Source of the DNA: Nocardioides mangrovicus
GTDB taxonomy: Bacteria; Actinomycetota; Actinomycetes; Propionibacteriales; Nocardioidaceae
Assembly: GCF_003674065.1 (NCBI RefSeq)
Contig: NZ_RDBE01000001.1
Location: 284,257-348,256 of the forward strand
Length of the DNA: 64,000 nt
Reading direction: 5' to 3'
How positions within the stretch are numbered: the stretch's first letter is position 1; each line of letters opens with the position of its first letter. Of the stretch, positions 41,806-52,579 are shown one piece after another. Under the pieces are notes generated by a model. The model saw only the letters and a program-made list of their open reading frames with translations, did not search any database and was not told the DNA's origin. The translations under genes were made by a program, and so were the position numbers.

Positions 41806-43162
41806 CCCGCTGTCGGCGCAGGTCGACCACCCCGACCGCGATCGTGGCCGCGACGAAGAGCAGCGCGGCCACGACGGCGGCGCCGAGGGCGCCGGCGTAC
41901 GCGTCCGGGCCGCTGCCGTGCAGGTAGCCGAAGAAGGTGGCGCCGATGACGGCCTGGCCCACTGCGAGGCCGATGCGCTGCGCCGTCTGCAGCACCCCGC
42001 CGGCGGTGCTGCCCACGACCGGGTCGACCTCCATGAGCGTGAGCGCCTGGTTCGGGGTGATGATGCCGCCGTTGCCGATGCCCATCACGAACAGCGGACC
42101 GGCCAGCAGCAGCGTCGCGTGCGAGGTCGGCGCGGTGTGGGCCACCAGGGCCAGCGCGATCGCCCCCACGGCGAAGGTGACGGCGGCGGCCACGATGAGC
42201 GGCCGGCCGATCCGGGTGATGAAGCGACCTGCCGTCGGCGCGGCCACCGCGCTGCCGATCGCGAACGCGGTCACCCCCAGGGCCGACTGCAGCGCCGAGT
42301 AGCCCAGCCCCCGCTGGAAGTAGAGCGCCATCACCAGCGGCAGCCCCGACTGGGCCGGGAAGTACAGCAGCGCCACCACGACCCCGGCCGTGTAGGAGGG
42401 CTGGCGGAACAGGCGCAGGTCGACCAGCGGGTCCTTCCGCTCGCGCGTGAGCCGCCGCTCGCGTCGCAGGAAGGTCAGCAGCAGCACCACGGCCGGCACC
42501 AGCAGCACCAGGGTCACCGGACCGAGGGCGTCGAGCTCGACGGCACCGAAGAGCACGCAGAACGTGGCCGCGCCGAGCGTGAGCGCGCCGATGACGTCGA
42601 GCCGGTGCCTCATCGCGGTGTCGGTGCGCGGCAGCAGCCGGTGGGCCATGGCCATCACCAGCAGGCCCACCGGCACGTTGACGAAGAACACCAGCCGCCA
42701 GCCCAGCTCCGGGCCGCCCAGCGCGATGAGGGCGCCGCCGACGAGCGGCCCGAGCGCGGTGGCGACGCCGACGTTGGTGCCCAGCACGCCGAAGGCCCGG
42801 CCCCGCTCGGGCCCGGCGAACATCTGCTGCACCAGGCCGGAGACCTGCGGGTTGATCAGCCCCCCGGCGATGCCCTGCAGCACGCGGGCCGTGATGAGGA
42901 TGCGGGCGTCGGGAGCCAGCCCCGACAGGGCGCTGGTGACCACGAAGCTGCCGATGCCCACCTGGAACATCAGCCGTCGGCCGTGGTCGTCGCCCAGCCG
43001 GCCGGCCAGCACCGGCACCAGCCCGAAGGCCAGCGTGTAGCCGCTGACCACCCACTGCAGCTCCGAGGGGCCGGCGCCGGTGGCGTCGGCGATCGAGGGC
43101 AGCGCGACGTTGGTGACGCTGACGTCGAGCAGGGTCATGAACAGGGCGCCGCAGCACACCAC
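41789..43162 (-). CDS. MFS transporter, DHA2/EmrB-QacA-type
   Basis: About 457 residues with fourteen hydrophobic helices, the DHA2 layout of drug exporters. TM1 has LLDVSVTNVALPSI near 11-24 and motif A GRLGDDHGRRLMF is near 54-66. The family motif C GVLGTNVGVATALGPLVGGAL (about 124-144) marks an antiporter. GTG 43162 would start the protein inside TM1, so the true start is probably further upstream. The sequence [10 protein letters not shown] is open in frame, and a CTG at 43192 would overlap the upstream stop codon as CTGA, like other pairs in this window. The substrate is unknown. Confidence 0.82.
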   Translation of the reverse strand: MVCCGALFMTLLDVSVTNVALPSIADATGAGPSELQWVVSGYTLAFGLVPVLAGRLGDDHGRRLMFQVGIGSFVVTSALSGLAPDARILITARVLQGIAGGLINPQVSGLVQQMFAGPERGRAFGVLGTNVGVATALGPLVGGALIALGGPELGWRLVFFVNVPVGLLVMAMAHRLLPRTDTAMRHRLDVIGALTLGAATFCVLFGAVELDALGPVTLVLLVPAVVLLLTFLRRERRLTRERKDPLVDLRLFRQPSYTAGVVVALLYFPAQSGLPLVMALYFQRGLGYSALQSALGVTAFAIGSAVAAPTAGRFITRIGRPLIVAAAVTFAVGAIALALVAHTAPTSHATLLLAGPLFVMGIGNGGIITPNQALTLMEVDPVVGSTAGGVLQTAQRIGLAVGQAVIGATFFGYLHGSGPDAYAGALGAAVVAALLFVAATIAVGVVDLRRQRVRSPA

Positions 43163-43188
43163 GAGGGCGAGCCAGCGCTCCCGCGCGC

Positions 43189-44355
43189 TCAGAGCGGTTC
43201 CACGAGCAGGGCCGTCCCCTTCCCGGCGATGCGGGTGAGCACCACCGTCGCGGGCACGTCGCCGGTCAGCGCCAGCCGCCGGCGCAGCTCCTCCGGCACC
43301 ACCGACACGCCGCGCTTCTTGATCGTCAGCGGTCCGACGCCGCGCCCGGCCAGCGCCGCGCGCAGCTGCTTCTCGCGGTAGGGCAGCGTCTCGAGCACCC
43401 GGTAGCCGCGGGCGAAGGGCGTGCGGAAGGCGCCGTCGGCGGTGACGTAGGCGATGTGCTCGTCGACCAGGCCGCCCTCGACGCCGGCGGCCACGGCGGT
43501 GACCAGCCCCGCGCGGATCACGGCGCCGTCGGGCTCGTAGAGGAAGGTGCCGAGGTCGCGCACCTGCGCGCCGGGGTCGTCCTCCTCGGTGAGGGTGGCC
43601 AGGCCGCCGTCACCGAGCACGGTCGCGCGGCGACGGCAGGTGGCCAGCGGGCCGGCCCACAGCGCGGCCTCCTTCACCTCGCCGTGGTCGCTGACCCACT
43701 CCGCCTCGACGTCCTCGGGCACGAGGTCGTGCGGGATGCCCGGGGCGGTCTTCACGCACGCTGCGCGCGCCAGCAGCCCGGTGACGAAGGACCACGGCGG
43801 GGTCCACACGTCGGGGTCGAAGCTGCGGCCGCTGGTCGTGCGGCGCGCCGGGTCGGCGAACACCACGGCGAAGGGGGCCAGGTCCAGGGCTGTGGCGTCG
43901 GCCTGCTGCACGGCCCCGGGCAGGCCGAGCGCGTCGAGGTTGGCGCGGGCGACCGCGACGCGCAGCGGGTCGAGGTCCACTCCGGCGGCCGTGAGGCCGG
44001 CGCGGGCGAAGGCCAGCAGGTCGCCGCCGATCCCGCAGCCGAGGTCGGCGACCGACGTCGGGTCCGCCGCGGCCATCCGCCCAGCCCGGTGCGCGGCCAC
44101 GGGAGCGCGCGTGGCCTGCTCCAGGCCGTCGGGGGTGAAGTACATGCGGGCCGCGTCCTTACCGAACTTGGCCACCGCCCGCTCTCGCAGGTCGACCTGG
44201 CCCAGCGCCGCCGCCACCTCGGCCGGACCGGCCTCGCGCCGCAGTCGCTCCCCGACCCGCAGCGGCGGGTCGCCGTCGGCGACCATCGCGGCCGCCCGCT
44301 CGAGCAGCCGACCGCCCTCGGCGCTCAGCAGCCAGGCGAAGGCGTCGAGGTCCAC
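43189..44355 (-). CDS. SAM-dependent methyltransferase with THUMP-like C-terminal domain
   Basis: A 388-residue class I methyltransferase. The SAM-binding motif [31 protein letters not shown] is at about 102-132, and the post-motif VVFADPARR near 164 resembles a DPPR-like catalytic motif. The C-terminal region with [12 protein letters not shown] and [22 protein letters not shown] (about 320-365) matches the THUMP-like domain of the actinobacterial family. RNA methylation is a plausible but unproven function. It lies divergently just before groES. Its stop lies in the start region of the MFS gene. Confidence 0.8.
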   Translation of the reverse strand: MDLDAFAWLLSAEGGRLLERAAAMVADGDPPLRVGERLRREAGPAEVAAALGQVDLRERAVAKFGKDAARMYFTPDGLEQATRAPVAAHRAGRMAAADPTSVADLGCGIGGDLLAFARAGLTAAGVDLDPLRVAVARANLDALGLPGAVQQADATALDLAPFAVVFADPARRTTSGRSFDPDVWTPPWSFVTGLLARAACVKTAPGIPHDLVPEDVEAEWVSDHGEVKEAALWAGPLATCRRRATVLGDGGLATLTEEDDPGAQVRDLGTFLYEPDGAVIRAGLVTAVAAGVEGGLVDEHIAYVTADGAFRTPFARGYRVLETLPYREKQLRAALAGRGVGPLTIKKRGVSVVPEELRRRLALTGDVPATVVLTRIAGKGTALLVEPL

Positions 44356-44380
44356 AGGGTCAGTCTGGTCGCCGACCCGT

Positions 44381-44407
44381 CTGGCACTCGGTTGGGGCGA
44401 GTGCTAG
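44381..44407 (+). promoter_or_regulatory. CIRCE operator 1 (HrcA) in the groES promoter
   Basis: CTGGCACTC-N9-GAGTGCTAG, close to the CIRCE consensus TTAGCACTC-N9-GAGTGCTAA. It spans a -35-like TGGCAC (44382-44387) and overlaps a -10-like TAGTTT (44405-44410, 17-bp spacer), so HrcA bound here would block the promoter. Confidence 0.85.
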
Positions 44408-44415
44408 TTTCGGTG

Positions 44416-44442
44416 TTGGCACTCTCTCGGTGAGGGTGCCAG
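44416..44442 (+). promoter_or_regulatory. Degenerate second CIRCE-like operator
   Basis: TTGGCACTC-N9-GGGTGCCAG, with seven of nine inverted pairs, just after the predicted transcription start. It begins eight bases after operator 1, so the sites could bind cooperatively. Confidence 0.55.
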
Positions 44443-44552
44443 CCGCCCGGCCGGCGGCGTGCGACCCCCGCGACGGCGCACGGCGTGCCGGCCCCGGCGG
44501 CTCGCACCATCCCACAGGTCCACACTCGCTGAAGAAGAAAGAGGTCGACATC

Positions 44553-44849
44553 GTGTCGGTCAACATCAAGCCGCTCGAGGACCGGATCGTCGTGAAGACC
44601 CTCGACGCCGAGCAGACCACCGCCTCCGGGCTGGTCATCCCCGACACCGCCAAGGAGAAGCCCCAGGAGGGCGAGGTCCTGGCCATCGGTCCGGGTCGCA
44701 TCGACGACAACGGCAACCGCGTGCCGCTCGACGTCAACGTCGGCGACAAGGTCATCTACTCCAAGTACGGCGGCACCGAGGTCAAGTTCTCCGGCGAGGA
44801 GTACCTGATCCTCTCGGCCCGCGACGTCCTCGCGGTCGTCAATTCCTGA
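44553..44849 (+). CDS. groES: Co-chaperonin GroES
   Basis: A 98-residue GroES forming the lid of the chaperonin. [18 protein letters not shown] (about 6-23), the mobile loop [19 protein letters not shown] (about 22-40) and the ending DVLAVVNS are visible. GTG 44553 with the SD-like AAGAGG upstream gives the family length. Regulation by the CIRCE/HrcA system is shown by the two operators upstream. It is followed by groEL after 81 bp that hold a strong hairpin. Confidence 0.97.
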   Translation: MSVNIKPLEDRIVVKTLDAEQTTASGLVIPDTAKEKPQEGEVLAIGPGRIDDNGNRVPLDVNVGDKVIYSKYGGTEVKFSGEEYLILSARDVLAVVNS

Positions 44850-44855
44850 TCCCCG

Positions 44856-44907
44856 GAGGTCGTGTGCTCACGTGGTCGCTCTGACGACCACCTGAGCACA
44901 CGACCTC
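44856..44907 (+). other. Near-perfect 23-bp hairpin between groES and groEL
   Basis: Arms 44856-44878 and 44885-44907 (GAGGTCGTGTGCTCA... / ...TGAGCACACGACCTC) match at 22 of 23 positions around a 6-nt loop. A short T-rich stretch GTTTCGTTCGTT follows, and then AAGGAG and the groEL ATG. It may be a partial terminator, an RNA-processing site or a stability element that sets the GroES/GroEL ratio. Confidence 0.8.
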
Positions 44908-44921
44908 GTTTCGTTCGTTAA

Positions 44922-46550
<1,629 letters not shown>

Positions 46551-46563
46551 GGACTGAGCTCAC

Positions 46564-46599
46564 CAACGGCCCCTCCGCCCTCGGGCAGAGGGGCCGTTG
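46564..46599 (+). terminator. groEL terminator hairpin
   Basis: Perfect 12-bp stem CAACGGCCCCTC / GAGGGGCCGTTG (46564-46575 and 46588-46599) with a 12-nt loop that itself forms GCCC/GGGC, followed by TCGTT. Confidence 0.75.
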
Positions 46600-46619
46600 T
46601 CGTTCCCGGAGGTGTGAAG

Positions 46620-46812
46620 ACCAGCAGGCAGTCGCTGAGCGAGCCCCGCGAGCGAAGCGACAGGAGCCGAGGCGTCGGGTCTCGATGTCTCTGCTCTCCG
46701 CGCGAAGCGCGCGTGCCATAGATGTCGAGATGCGACGCCTCGGCGAGACAACAGCGGCCGGCGAGAACGGCACCGCGGCGCGGTAGGAGCGGGTTGGTCT
46801 GAAACGCCGGGC
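46620..46812. repeat. Intergenic repeat family C, copy 3 (inverted relative to copy 1)
   Basis: It matches 34412-34580 in reverse orientation: shared GGGTTGGTCTGAA, GCGAGCGAAGCGACAGGAGCCGAGGCGTCG and the CGCGCGAAGCGC loop. Its own inverted repeat has 25-bp arms (46666-46690 and 46720-46744) with few mismatches. It sits after the groEL terminator and before the convergent YciI gene. Confidence 0.7.
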
Positions 46813-46838
46813 ACGACCTTCCGTCTCCGGAGTTCGTC

Positions 46839-47129
46839 CTACCGGCCCCTCAAGACCCCCATGAGCCTCAGATCCCCCCGCATGACCCCCGAGCTCACCG
46901 CCGGGTCCGCCTCCATCACCGCGCGGGCGGCGGCCTCGTCGTCGGCGGTGAACACGCAGATGCCGGTGTTCTCCGGGCCGAAGGTCGGGCCCGAGAGCAG
47001 CAGCGTGCCCGCCTCGAGCAGCTCGGCCTGGTACTGGGCGTGCCGACCGAACACCTCGCGCTCGGACTCGCTCAAGGTGGCGATGAAGTTCTCGCGGGGC
47101 GGATGCAGGAGGTAGACCCACTCGGCCAT
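46839..47129 (-). CDS. YciI family protein
   Basis: A 96-residue YciI-like protein with the ferredoxin-like fold. It begins EWVYLLHPPRENFI and has RHAQYQAELLEAGTLLLSGP near 30-49, with the family's conserved His in the HAQYQ motif. The function is unclear; related proteins are dehydrochlorinase-like or bind small molecules. ATG 47129 is selected because the first conserved strand starts there; an in-frame upstream start would overlap the divergent region. Confidence 0.75.
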   Translation of the reverse strand: MAEWVYLLHPPRENFIATLSESEREVFGRHAQYQAELLEAGTLLLSGPTFGPENTGICVFTADDEAAARAVMEADPAVSSGVMRGDLRLMGVLRGR

Positions 47130-47206
47130 GCCCGGAACCCTATGTGTTCTCCGGGTCGCAACGCAGGCGACGCGGCCGTGCAACACATCACCGGCAGTGT
47201 GGCCGC

Positions 47207-47551
47207 ATGGTGACCTACGACCTCTCCCGGGACGTCGTCACCGCCCGCGAGGGCGAGGACGTCGTCGGCTCCGCCACCCTCGACCCCGACGGCACGGTCA
47301 CGGTGGTCGTCTCGGCAGACCATCGCGGCCGGGGCGTCGGCAGCGAGCTCTTCCTCGCCACCGCGCGGCTGGCGCGGTCGCTGGGGCGCCAGGACGTCGT
47401 CCTGGCCGCCCCGGCCGAGGACCGCGGCACGATGGCGATGCTGGCCTCGCTCGGGCTGCGCGGCCTGGCCCGGCTCGACGGCGACGTGCTGCGTGTGCGC
47501 GTCTCGGTCAGCGGGGTCCGACCGGTGGACCCGGGGACCCAATTGCCCGCC

Positions 47552-47554
<3 letters not shown>
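47207..47554 (+). CDS. GNAT acetyltransferase, short form
   Basis: A 115-residue GNAT-type protein. The acetyl-CoA loop is DHRGRGVGSELFLATARLA (about 44-62). The C-terminal half is short, so it is near the lower size limit for a functional GNAT. ATG 47207 lies before YDLSRDVV, the first strand. It ends nine bases before guaB, so it may be co-transcribed, although guaB has its own leaderless-type -10 box. Substrate unknown. Confidence 0.65.
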
Positions 47555-49550
<1,996 letters not shown>

Positions 49551-49554
<4 letters not shown>

Positions 49555-50657
49555 ACGACCTGGAGATCGGCGCCGCCAAGCGGGGCCGTCGTGCCTACGC
49601 CTTCGACGACATCGCCATCGTGCCGAGCCGCCGCACGCGCGACCCCGAGGAGGTCTCGATCGCCTGGCAGATCGACGCCTACCGGTTCGAGCTGCCGATC
49701 GTGGCCGCGCCGATGGACTCGGTGATGTCGCCAGCCACCGCCATCGCCCTGGGGCGTCACGGCGGGCTGGGCGTGCTCGACCTCGAGGGGCTGTGGACCC
49801 GCTACGACGACCCGACCGACCTGCTGGCCGAGGTGGCCTCGCTGGGCGGCGACGCCGCGGTGCGCCGGATGCAGGAGATCTACGCCGAGCCGGTCAAGCC
49901 CGATCTGATCACCGAGCGGGTGCGCCAGGTGCGCGACGCCGGGGTCACCGTGGCCGGCTCGCTCTCCCCCCAGCGGACCAAGGAGTTCGCCAAGACGGTG
50001 GTGGACGCCGGCGTCGACATGTTCGTCATCCGCGGGACGACCGTCTCGGCCGAGCACGTCTCCAGCCAGGCCGAGCCGCTCAACCTCAAGGAGTTCATCT
50101 ACGAGCTCGACGTACCGGTGATCGTCGGCGGCTGCGCCACCCACCAGGCGGCGCTGCACCTGATGCGCACCGGCGCGGCCGGCGTTCTGGTCGGCTTCGG
50201 CGGCGGTGCGGCGCACACCACCCGCACGGTGCTCGGCATCGCGGTGCCGATGGCCAGCGCCGTGGCCGACGTCGCCGCGGCTCGCCGCGACTACCTCGAC
50301 GAGTCCGGTGGCCGCTACGTCCACGTCATCGCCGACGGCTCGATCGGCCGCAGCGGCGACCTCGCCAAGGCGATCGCCTGCGGCGCCGACGCGGTGATGG
50401 TGGGCTCGCCGTTCGCGCGCGCCGTCGACGCCCCGGGGCAGGGGTTCCACTGGGGCAGCGAGGCGGTGCACGGCGAGCTGCCGCGCGGCGAGCGGGTCGC
50501 GATGGAGCAGGTGGGCACGCTGGAGGAGATCCTCTTCGGCCCTTCCCGCGTGGCCGACGGCACCATGAACCTGGTGGGCGCGCTGCGCCGTTCGATGGCC
50601 ACCACGGGCTACACCGAGCTCAAGGAGTTCCAGCGAGTCGAGGTCGTCGTCCAGTAG
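49551..50657 (+). CDS. guaB3: GuaB3 family IMP dehydrogenase-related protein
   Basis: A 368-residue IMPDH/GMP-reductase-fold barrel without CBS domains. It starts ENPEPI-like as EIGAAKRGRRAYAFDDIAIVPSRRTRDPEEV and has the AAPMDSVMSPATAIALGRHGGLGVLDLEG segment. At the catalytic loop it reads GFGGGAAHTTRTVLGIAVPM (about 216-235), so the IMPDH cysteine position is His222. The phosphate loop IADGSIGRSGDLAKAIACGADAVMVGSPFA is near 263-292. A GTG at 49551 overlaps the GNAT stop. Whether this protein is an IMPDH, a GMP reductase or regulatory is not decided by sequence. Confidence 0.9.
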
Positions 50658-50663
50658 GCCCGG

Positions 50664-50669
50664 TAGGCT
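50664..50669 (+). promoter_or_regulatory. -10-like box for the EEP-family gene
   Basis: TAGGCT lies seven bases before the GTG at 50677, in the 19-bp gap after guaB3. Confidence 0.45.
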
Positions 50670-50676
50670 TGATGGG

Positions 50677-51849
50677 GTGCCTGGGAAGCGTCGGGCCCTG
50701 CCTGGCGGGGTGCAGCTGCCGAAGCTGCTGCTGGTGCTCGCGGTCTGCCTCATCCTGGCCGCCGGCGCCTTCGTGACCCGGGCGCTGCTACCCGGTGGCG
50801 ACGCCACCAGCACCTCGGCTCCGGCGTCGACCACCTCGCCCAGTGCCTCCACCGGCGCCTCGAGCAGCGCGTCGAGCAGCGCGTCGGGGAGCGCCTCGGC
50901 CAGCTCGTCGGCCGCGCCCAGCGCCTCGGCCGGTATCGACGCCGCTGCCCTGGGGCAGCAGCAGGCGGTGACGAAGCTGGCCAAGCTCGCCCAGAAGTAC
51001 AGCAACCAGAAGCGCACCGAGAAGCCGACGGTCGACTTCACCTTCGGCCAGTTCAACATCCAGGGCGCCATCCACCGCGGCAACGTCGGGCACCGGATGG
51101 CACTGGCCGTCTCGCTGCTGCGCAAGTACCACGTCGAGGTGGGCGCGCTGCAGGAGTTCGAGTCCGGGCAGCGGGCGATCTTCGACAGCATGGCCGGCGG
51201 CACCTACGCGCGCTACCCGTCCGGCGGGAAGTCGCTGGACGCCGAGAACTCGGTGATCTGGGATAAGAGCCGCTTCCAGCTGCTGCAGGGCCAGACCCGG
51301 CCCTACCCCTACTTCCACGGCGCCATCCGCAACATGCCGCGAGTGCTGCTGCGCGACAAGTTGACCGGCGTCTCGTTCTGGGTCACGAGCTACCACAACC
51401 CCGCGAACGTCTTCGGCAACGCCGCCGGCTTCCGCGCCACGGCCGTCTCCCGGCAGATCTCCGACAACAACGCGCTGCGCCAGTCGGTGCAGGCGCCGAT
51501 CATCGTCTCCGGCGACATGAACGACCGGGCCATCTACTTCTGCCGGATGGGCGGCGGCACCGGCATGCACTCCGCCGACGGGTCGAGCTACTCCGGCAAC
51601 TGCCAGCTCTCGGGGTCACTGTGGATCGACTGGGTCCTCGGCACCCCCGACGTCTCCTTCTCCGGCTACCTGCGCGATCGCGGCTCGGCGGCCAGGGGCG
51701 CCTCGGACCACCCCATCGTCATCACCCAGGTGCAGGTCACCGGCCGCCCGGGCGAGGGCCAGTGCGTCGCCGGCTCCGACGGCTCGGTGCCGCAGACCTG
51801 CGCCTACCCCACCGGCCTCGAGTCACCCCCGGCCGACGCGACGCCGTAA
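50677..51849 (+). CDS. Membrane-anchored secreted endonuclease/exonuclease/phosphatase (EEP) family protein
   Basis: A 390-residue protein. A hydrophobic anchor lies at about 14-36, followed by a Ser/Ala/Thr-rich linker (about 43-85) and an EEP domain (about 115-360). The domain has TFGQFNIQGAIHRGN near 121 (metal Asn), GALQEFESGQR near 155 (metal Glu), VTSYHNP near 238 (catalytic His), VSGDMNDR near 275 (Asp-x-Asn) and GASDHPIVI near 347 (terminal Asp-His). All key motifs are present, so it should be active on nucleic acids or phosphoesters outside the cell. Its stop is at the edge of a family B repeat. Confidence 0.82.
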   Translation: MPGKRRALPGGVQLPKLLLVLAVCLILAAGAFVTRALLPGGDATSTSAPASTTSPSASTGASSSASSSASGSASASSSAAPSASAGIDAAALGQQQAVTKLAKLAQKYSNQKRTEKPTVDFTFGQFNIQGAIHRGNVGHRMALAVSLLRKYHVEVGALQEFESGQRAIFDSMAGGTYARYPSGGKSLDAENSVIWDKSRFQLLQGQTRPYPYFHGAIRNMPRVLLRDKLTGVSFWVTSYHNPANVFGNAAGFRATAVSRQISDNNALRQSVQAPIIVSGDMNDRAIYFCRMGGGTGMHSADGSSYSGNCQLSGSLWIDWVLGTPDVSFSGYLRDRGSAARGASDHPIVITQVQVTGRPGEGQCVAGSDGSVPQTCAYPTGLESPPADATP

Positions 51850-51937
51850 GTGCGCCGACTGCGCACGTGCGAACGTGGCGCGGCCGTATCCGGCGATCAG
51901 GCGTGCCGACGTCGCACGTGTGCAGTTGGCGCACCAC
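51850..51937. repeat. Intergenic repeat family B, copy 2
   Basis: Inverted repeat with 23-bp arms (51850-51872 and 51911-51933) differing at two positions around a 38-bp middle. It shares its whole length with 903-990. It sits between the convergent EEP and DinB genes. Confidence 0.75.
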
Positions 51938-51959
51938 CTGACCGGCCGGCTTCCTGCGC

Positions 51960-52499
51960 CTACTGGCCCGTCCGCCCGTCGATGCACTCGCGCAGCAGGT
52001 CGGCGTGGCCGACGTGACGGGCGTACTCCTCGACCATGTGCACCAGCACGTCGCGGACCTGGATCTGCTCGCCGCGCCACTCGACGTAGGCGTCCATGTC
52101 GCTCAGCCCTTCGCTCACCCGCTCGGTGTTGGCCACCTCGGCGCGCCAGTACTCCCAGGCCTCGGCCACGACGGCGTCGTCGGCGACCGCGCCGTTGAAG
52201 TCGGCGTCGCGGTCGGCCTCGGTGCGGTAGCGGCGGGCGGTGTCCTCCCCGGCGAGGCACTGGCGGAACCAGCTCACCTCGACGTCGGCCAGATGCCGCA
52301 GCAACCCGAGCAGCGAAAGGGTCGAGGGCGGCACCGAGCGCCGGGCCAGCTGCTCTGCGTCGAGCCCGTCGAGCTTCATCTCGAAGGTGAGCCGGTAGTT
52401 GCGCAGGTAGTCCAGGAGGCAGCCGCGCTCGTCGGTCGTGGGCTCCCCGCCCCGGGGGTCGTCCGACGGGTCCACCCACATGTCGTTCATGCCCGGCAT
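51960..52499 (-). CDS. DinB-family protein, putative mycothiol transferase
   Basis: A 179-residue DinB/DUF664 protein, a four-helix bundle of the bacillithiol/mycothiol S-transferase superfamily. Likely metal ligands are His69 in LLRHLADVEVSW, and His162 and His165 in EYARHVGHADLL; these match the three-His site of the family. Mycothiol transfer to electrophiles is the likely role in an actinobacterium, given that the genome has a mycothiol-dependent dehydrogenase. The start is ATG 52499 or ATG 52487. It is divergent from mfd. Confidence 0.82.
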   Translation of the reverse strand: MPGMNDMWVDPSDDPRGGEPTTDERGCLLDYLRNYRLTFEMKLDGLDAEQLARRSVPPSTLSLLGLLRHLADVEVSWFRQCLAGEDTARRYRTEADRDADFNGAVADDAVVAEAWEYWRAEVANTERVSEGLSDMDAYVEWRGEQIQVRDVLVHMVEEYARHVGHADLLRECIDGRTGQ

Positions 52500-52566
52500 G
52501 CTCTCAGGCCGGCGCCGTCGAAGAGTCGGGTGCCCGGCCGCGGCGAACGCTGTCGGCGGGGCCTCG

Positions 52567-52572
52567 TACGCT
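52567..52572 (+). promoter_or_regulatory. -10-like box for leaderless mfd
   Basis: TACGCT lies seven bases before the mfd GTG at 52580. Confidence 0.5.
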
Positions 52573-52579
52573 GGGGGGA

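Noticed and set aside
50816-50936. Tandem repeat from GCGTCGAGCAGC-like units in the EEP gene
   Set aside because: It is simply the Ser/Ala-rich linker coded with a few codons; similar composition occurs in two other exported proteins here.
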